Assembly: GCA_905234865.1 (NCBI GenBank)
Contig: CAJOJE010000001.1
Location: forward strand, 240,021 to 304,020
DNA: 64,000 nucleotides
Direction of reading: 5' to 3'
DNA from: Candidatus Gastranaerophilales bacterium
GTDB taxonomy: Bacteria; Cyanobacteriota; Vampirovibrionia; Gastranaerophilales; Gastranaerophilaceae
Shown here in pieces: positions 61,353-64,000 of the stretch. Within the stretch, counting starts at the first letter, position 1. Each line of letters begins with the position of its first letter. The notes under the pieces were generated by a model, which was not told where the DNA came from, made no database searches, and saw only the letters and a program-made list of their open reading frames with translations. The position numbers and the translations under genes were made by a program.

Positions 61353-61823
61353 TCAGGGCATGCGCAGCAAATCGTCTGCATTATCGGAATGAAAGAATTT
61401 ATTTGAAATTTTTTCCTCAAAAAATTCCATGAACTTTTCTTTATTTGTTTTTGGCTTTTCGGCTTCGTCTTTTTCGTTAATTATAAGTAAAACTTCGTTT
61501 TCTCCCGCCATTTTAAGGTTATTTCTTGCAATGGATTCAACTTTTTGAAGAGAATTGAAATTTTCTATCTCGCTTTTAAGGCTTTTGTTTTTCATTTCGG
61601 CTTGCTCTTTTAATTGTTGAGCTTTGGCAATTTTAGTTTCAAAAGATATAATTTTAGTAATATTTAAAATAGCGCTCATTGCAAGCTGAATAACGCATGC
61701 GAGAAGAACAATCGTCATAAACGAAAGATAAAATTTTACATCTCTGTTTTTTCTTTTTTGTTTTTTTCTCGCCTTTTTCTTTAGGGAAGTATCGGACGTG
61801 ATTGTATCTTCATTTTCAAGCAT
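61353..61823 (-). CDS. FtsB/DivIC-like septum formation initiator
   Basis: 156 aa. A basic cytosolic start (LKKKARKKQKRKN), one membrane helix (about residues 32-56) and a coiled coil (about 62-95, ISFETKIAKAQQLKEQAEMK). Then comes the VESIARNNLKMAGENEVLLI motif typical of DivIC/FtsB. It joins FtsL and FtsQ in the division complex. The C-terminal 40 residues are a polar extension. It lies 23 bases after dnaA on the same strand. Confidence 0.85.
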   Translation of the reverse strand: MLENEDTITSDTSLKKKARKKQKRKNRDVKFYLSFMTIVLLACVIQLAMSAILNITKIISFETKIAKAQQLKEQAEMKNKSLKSEIENFNSLQKVESIARNNLKMAGENEVLLIINEKDEAEKPKTNKEKFMEFFEEKISNKFFHSDNADDLLRMP

Positions 61824-61846
61824 AACGTAATAATTTTAACCTTTTT

Positions 61847-63247
61847 TTATTTCATAATCAAGGATTGAATTTTGTCCAAATCGGACTTTAATTTTAAATT
61901 AGTCTTAATATCATCTTCGATTGCCTTGCATGAATACATAATGGTCGTATGATTTCTGTCGAAAGATTTTGCCAAAATCGGGTAACTTAAATCAAGAAGC
62001 TCTCTTGCGGTATAAATTGAAACCTGTCTTGCTTCCTGCACATTTTTGGAGCGGTCTTTTCCGAGTATTGATTCGGGTTTAATTTGATAGAACTCGGCAA
62101 CTGCAGATACCACATCCTGAACGGTCAATTGTTTTTTTAAATTATTTAACCCCAAAATATCGGAAGCGCTCTCCACGGTAAGCTCAATTCCTTGAATTGA
62201 AGCATAGGCACTAACCTTATTATAAGCACCCTCGAGTTCCCTTACGTTTTTTGAATAATTCATGGCAAGCAAACGTGCCACATCATCACTCACGTCGTAA
62301 TTTGACCTTTTGGCATGCCTTTTAACGATTTCCATTCTGACTTCCAAAGAAGGCGGAAGAATTTCAACCGAAAGCCCTTGTCCGTATCTGGTTTTTAACC
62401 TTTCGGGAGTGTTTGTAAAAGTTTCATACCCCCGTTCGGATGCAAAAATTATTTGTTTTCCCAAATTATAAAGAGCTTCGAAAGTATTAAAAATTTCTTC
62501 TTCCGTTCTTTTTTTACCTTCGGCAAATTGAATATCATCCATTAATAAAACATCGACATTTCTGTATTGATCACGAAATTTCTTCATTGCACCCGTTGAA
62601 TCACCGCTTTTGCATGCTTCAATTAAACGGTTTGTAAATTCTTCGGTTTTTGCATATTTAACTTTGAGCTTCGGAAAATTCTTTAAAATTCTATGACCAA
62701 CGGCTTGCATTAAATGAGTTTTTCCCATGCCGACGGAACCCGTTATAAAAAGGGGATTAAATTTTTGCCCCGGAGCATCGGCAATTAATTTTGCGGCATT
62801 AAACGCCACTTTGGAATTTTCTCCTTCAACAAAATTTTCAAACGTATATTTTAAATTAAGAGCACAAAAGGAGTGCATTTGTTTTAAATTTTCCAATTGC
62901 TCTTCCATTAAAATAATATGTTCTTCTTTTTTCTGTTTTTTCTTTTTTGGAGGCTTTTTTACATCATTGGGATCAAAAACGACCTCAATCGAAACGTCTT
63001 GTTTGATAATTTCTTCAACAGCACTTTTAATTTGGGGTAAATATCCTCTGTTAAGATGGTTTACGGCAAATTGTCCCGAAGATTTAAGAGTAAAAAAACC
63101 CTCCTTAAAATGTTCGTCGTTTGGAAGCGCCGGCACTAAAGGACTAATCCAAGGGTCGTATGTAGAAGGCTGAACGGTATCTTTCAAAATCACGAGCGCT
63201 TTTTGCCATACTTCATTATAATTGATTTGTAAACCTTTATTATCCAT
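61847..63247 (-). CDS. dnaA: Chromosomal replication initiator DnaA
   Basis: 466 aa with all four domains. Domain I (about 10-100, WQKALVILKDTVQPSTYDPW) is followed by a short lysine-rich linker (KKPPKKKKQKK). The AAA+ domain has Walker A FITGSVGMGKTHLM and Walker B VLLMDDIQFAEGK. Domain IV has EARQVSIYTARELL and the box-binding FDRNHTTIMYSC. It melts the origin. It lies next to ftsB-like rather than dnaN, and I see no cluster of DnaA boxes in the short upstream gap. Confidence 0.97.
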   Translation of the reverse strand: MDNKGLQINYNEVWQKALVILKDTVQPSTYDPWISPLVPALPNDEHFKEGFFTLKSSGQFAVNHLNRGYLPQIKSAVEEIIKQDVSIEVVFDPNDVKKPPKKKKQKKEEHIILMEEQLENLKQMHSFCALNLKYTFENFVEGENSKVAFNAAKLIADAPGQKFNPLFITGSVGMGKTHLMQAVGHRILKNFPKLKVKYAKTEEFTNRLIEACKSGDSTGAMKKFRDQYRNVDVLLMDDIQFAEGKKRTEEEIFNTFEALYNLGKQIIFASERGYETFTNTPERLKTRYGQGLSVEILPPSLEVRMEIVKRHAKRSNYDVSDDVARLLAMNYSKNVRELEGAYNKVSAYASIQGIELTVESASDILGLNNLKKQLTVQDVVSAVAEFYQIKPESILGKDRSKNVQEARQVSIYTARELLDLSYPILAKSFDRNHTTIMYSCKAIEDDIKTNLKLKSDLDKIQSLIMK

Positions 63248-63348
63248 AAATTAAAATAAATGCCATTCCATATATAATACTTAACAATTTTACCAAAAAA
63301 AGTAAATGTAGTAATATAAAATTAAATTTTGTAAAAAGCAGACAATAT

Positions 63349-64000
63349 ATGGATTTTATAAACTATTCGTACTTATTTGATTTATTGAGAGATTTATACG
63401 CCGATATTTCGTATAAGACATATTTGAACAAAACGGGACGTGCGCTGATTCCTTTAAGATATTTTTTGGAATTAACATACAGGTGCAACCTAAATTGCCC
63501 TTATTGTTATATCGGGGAAAACAGACAAAAAGAAGAACTTTCGAGCGAAGATTGGAAAAAAGTAATAAACCAAATTCCGTTTTACGGAATTGTAACGCTT
63601 GTAGGCGGAGAACCGTTTATAAGAAAAGACTTTTGCGAGCTTATGCAATACGCTTCAAAAAAAGTTTTCGGCAAAGTAAACGTTGTTACGAACGGAATTT
63701 TGTTGAACGAAGAGCATATTAAAGAAACGGTTAAATCAAATATAGTTTTGTTGAGCGTATCTTTGGACGGATACGGCAAAACTCACGACATAAACAGAGG
63801 AAAAGAAGGAATTTTCGATAAAATAACTTCAAATCTCGAAAACTTTAATTCCAAAAGAAAAAGAACGATGGTTGATATTAAAACCATTGTTCTTGAGAAT
63901 AATCTTGAAGATATTTATAAACTTTACGAATACTGCACAAAAGAAAATTTTGAATTTTTGTCGGTTTCCTTTTTAAGAAGCAACAATTTAAAACAAAATC
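63349..64000 (+). CDS. Radical SAM enzyme, N-terminal part (runs off the window)
   Basis: 217 codons are open to the window edge. CX3CX2C is C46/C50/C53 in YRCNLNCPYCYIG, followed by LVGGEPFIRKDF and VNVVTNGILL, the normal radical SAM order. SVSLDGYGKTHD continues the barrel. The C-terminal, substrate-defining part is outside. The start ATG at 63349 is placed where the conserved region begins; no clear ribosome-binding site. It is divergent from dnaA. Confidence 0.88.
   Translation, partial: MDFINYSYLFDLLRDLYADISYKTYLNKTGRALIPLRYFLELTYRCNLNCPYCYIGENRQKEELSSEDWKKVINQIPFYGIVTLVGGEPFIRKDFCELMQYASKKVFGKVNVVTNGILLNEEHIKETVKSNIVLLSVSLDGYGKTHDINRGKEGIFDKITSNLENFNSKRKRTMVDIKTIVLENNLEDIYKLYEYCTKENFEFLSVSFLRSNNLKQN

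Noticed and set aside
63239-63348. Replication origin next to dnaA
   Set aside because: Only one imperfect TTATCCA-type box (inside the dnaA start) in a 100-base gap; no box cluster.
1-64000. CRISPR arrays, insertion sequences, prophage, rRNA or tRNA genes
   Set aside because: I saw no regularly spaced repeats, transposase or integrase motifs, phage genes, or cloverleaf/CCA-like structures on reading the window.

Overview
The window is AT-rich and very densely coded. It most likely comes from a non-photosynthetic relative of the cyanobacteria (Vampirovibrionia/'Melainabacteria', Gastranaerophilales type). This is inferred from content, not from a marker-gene tree. The main clue is a convincing homologue of the cyanobacterial protein LdpA (9804-10766). 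Supporting clues are a pilin-like C-terminus, an envelope with outer-membrane-type export proteins (SLBB and TolC-like), ATP-type PEP carboxykinase and IspG. I saw no rRNA, tRNA, CRISPR array, insertion sequence or prophage.

Layout. 1-2807: pilin-like fragment, a small membrane protein and pckA. 2977-7301: a four-gene operon with two HgdB/DUF2229-type 2-hydroxyacyl-CoA-dehydratase-like proteins, a PHP phosphoesterase and a radical SAM enzyme, followed by a large SLBB (Wza-like) export protein. 9804-10766: ldpA. 10855-27700: a surface-polysaccharide locus. Its first part (10855-17029, minus strand) looks like a dedicated acidic-sugar pathway: HAD phosphatase, HMGL-type aldolase, KdsB-like and NeuA-like CMP-transferases, a ThDP enzyme split by a frameshift, and two proteins with MptE/DUF115-like domains. 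Its second part (17745-27700) holds an acetyltransferase, a Wzx flippase, two GT2 genes that share a 5' module and are both damaged at the same motif, two GT4 enzymes, a Wzy polymerase, a WcaJ/WbaP-type initiating transferase and a Wzz-like chain-length protein.

27850-31482: a radical SAM, PAP2, lipid kinase and LemA run that may concern lipids. 31519-41792: gatD, proS, ispG, a metallophosphatase/TPR pair, a pair of half-TolC-like proteins, a pentapeptide-repeat protein and two overlapping NarL-type response regulators. 41882-46316: gatC, pyrG and leuS. 46488-49154: bioF with an alanine/glycine symporter. 49176-53800: LysM and XRE proteins, pth and three exported or unusual proteins of unknown function. 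53932-60224: comEC, an AddA/AddB-like helicase-nuclease and yebC. 60263-64000: TPR, glutaredoxin, a small ORF, an ftsB-like gene, dnaA and the start of another radical SAM gene.

Together the genes describe an envelope-building bacterium with an isoprenylated-lipid-based surface polysaccharide and probably natural DNA uptake (pilin fragment, ComEC). The most unusual signals are: LdpA outside photosynthetic cells; an undescribed-looking sugar pathway; matched lesions in duplicate glycosyltransferases and in the ThDP gene; a split dehydratase-like operon without its ATPase; half-TolC paralogues; and repeated -10/start-codon spacing that suggests leaderless mRNAs.
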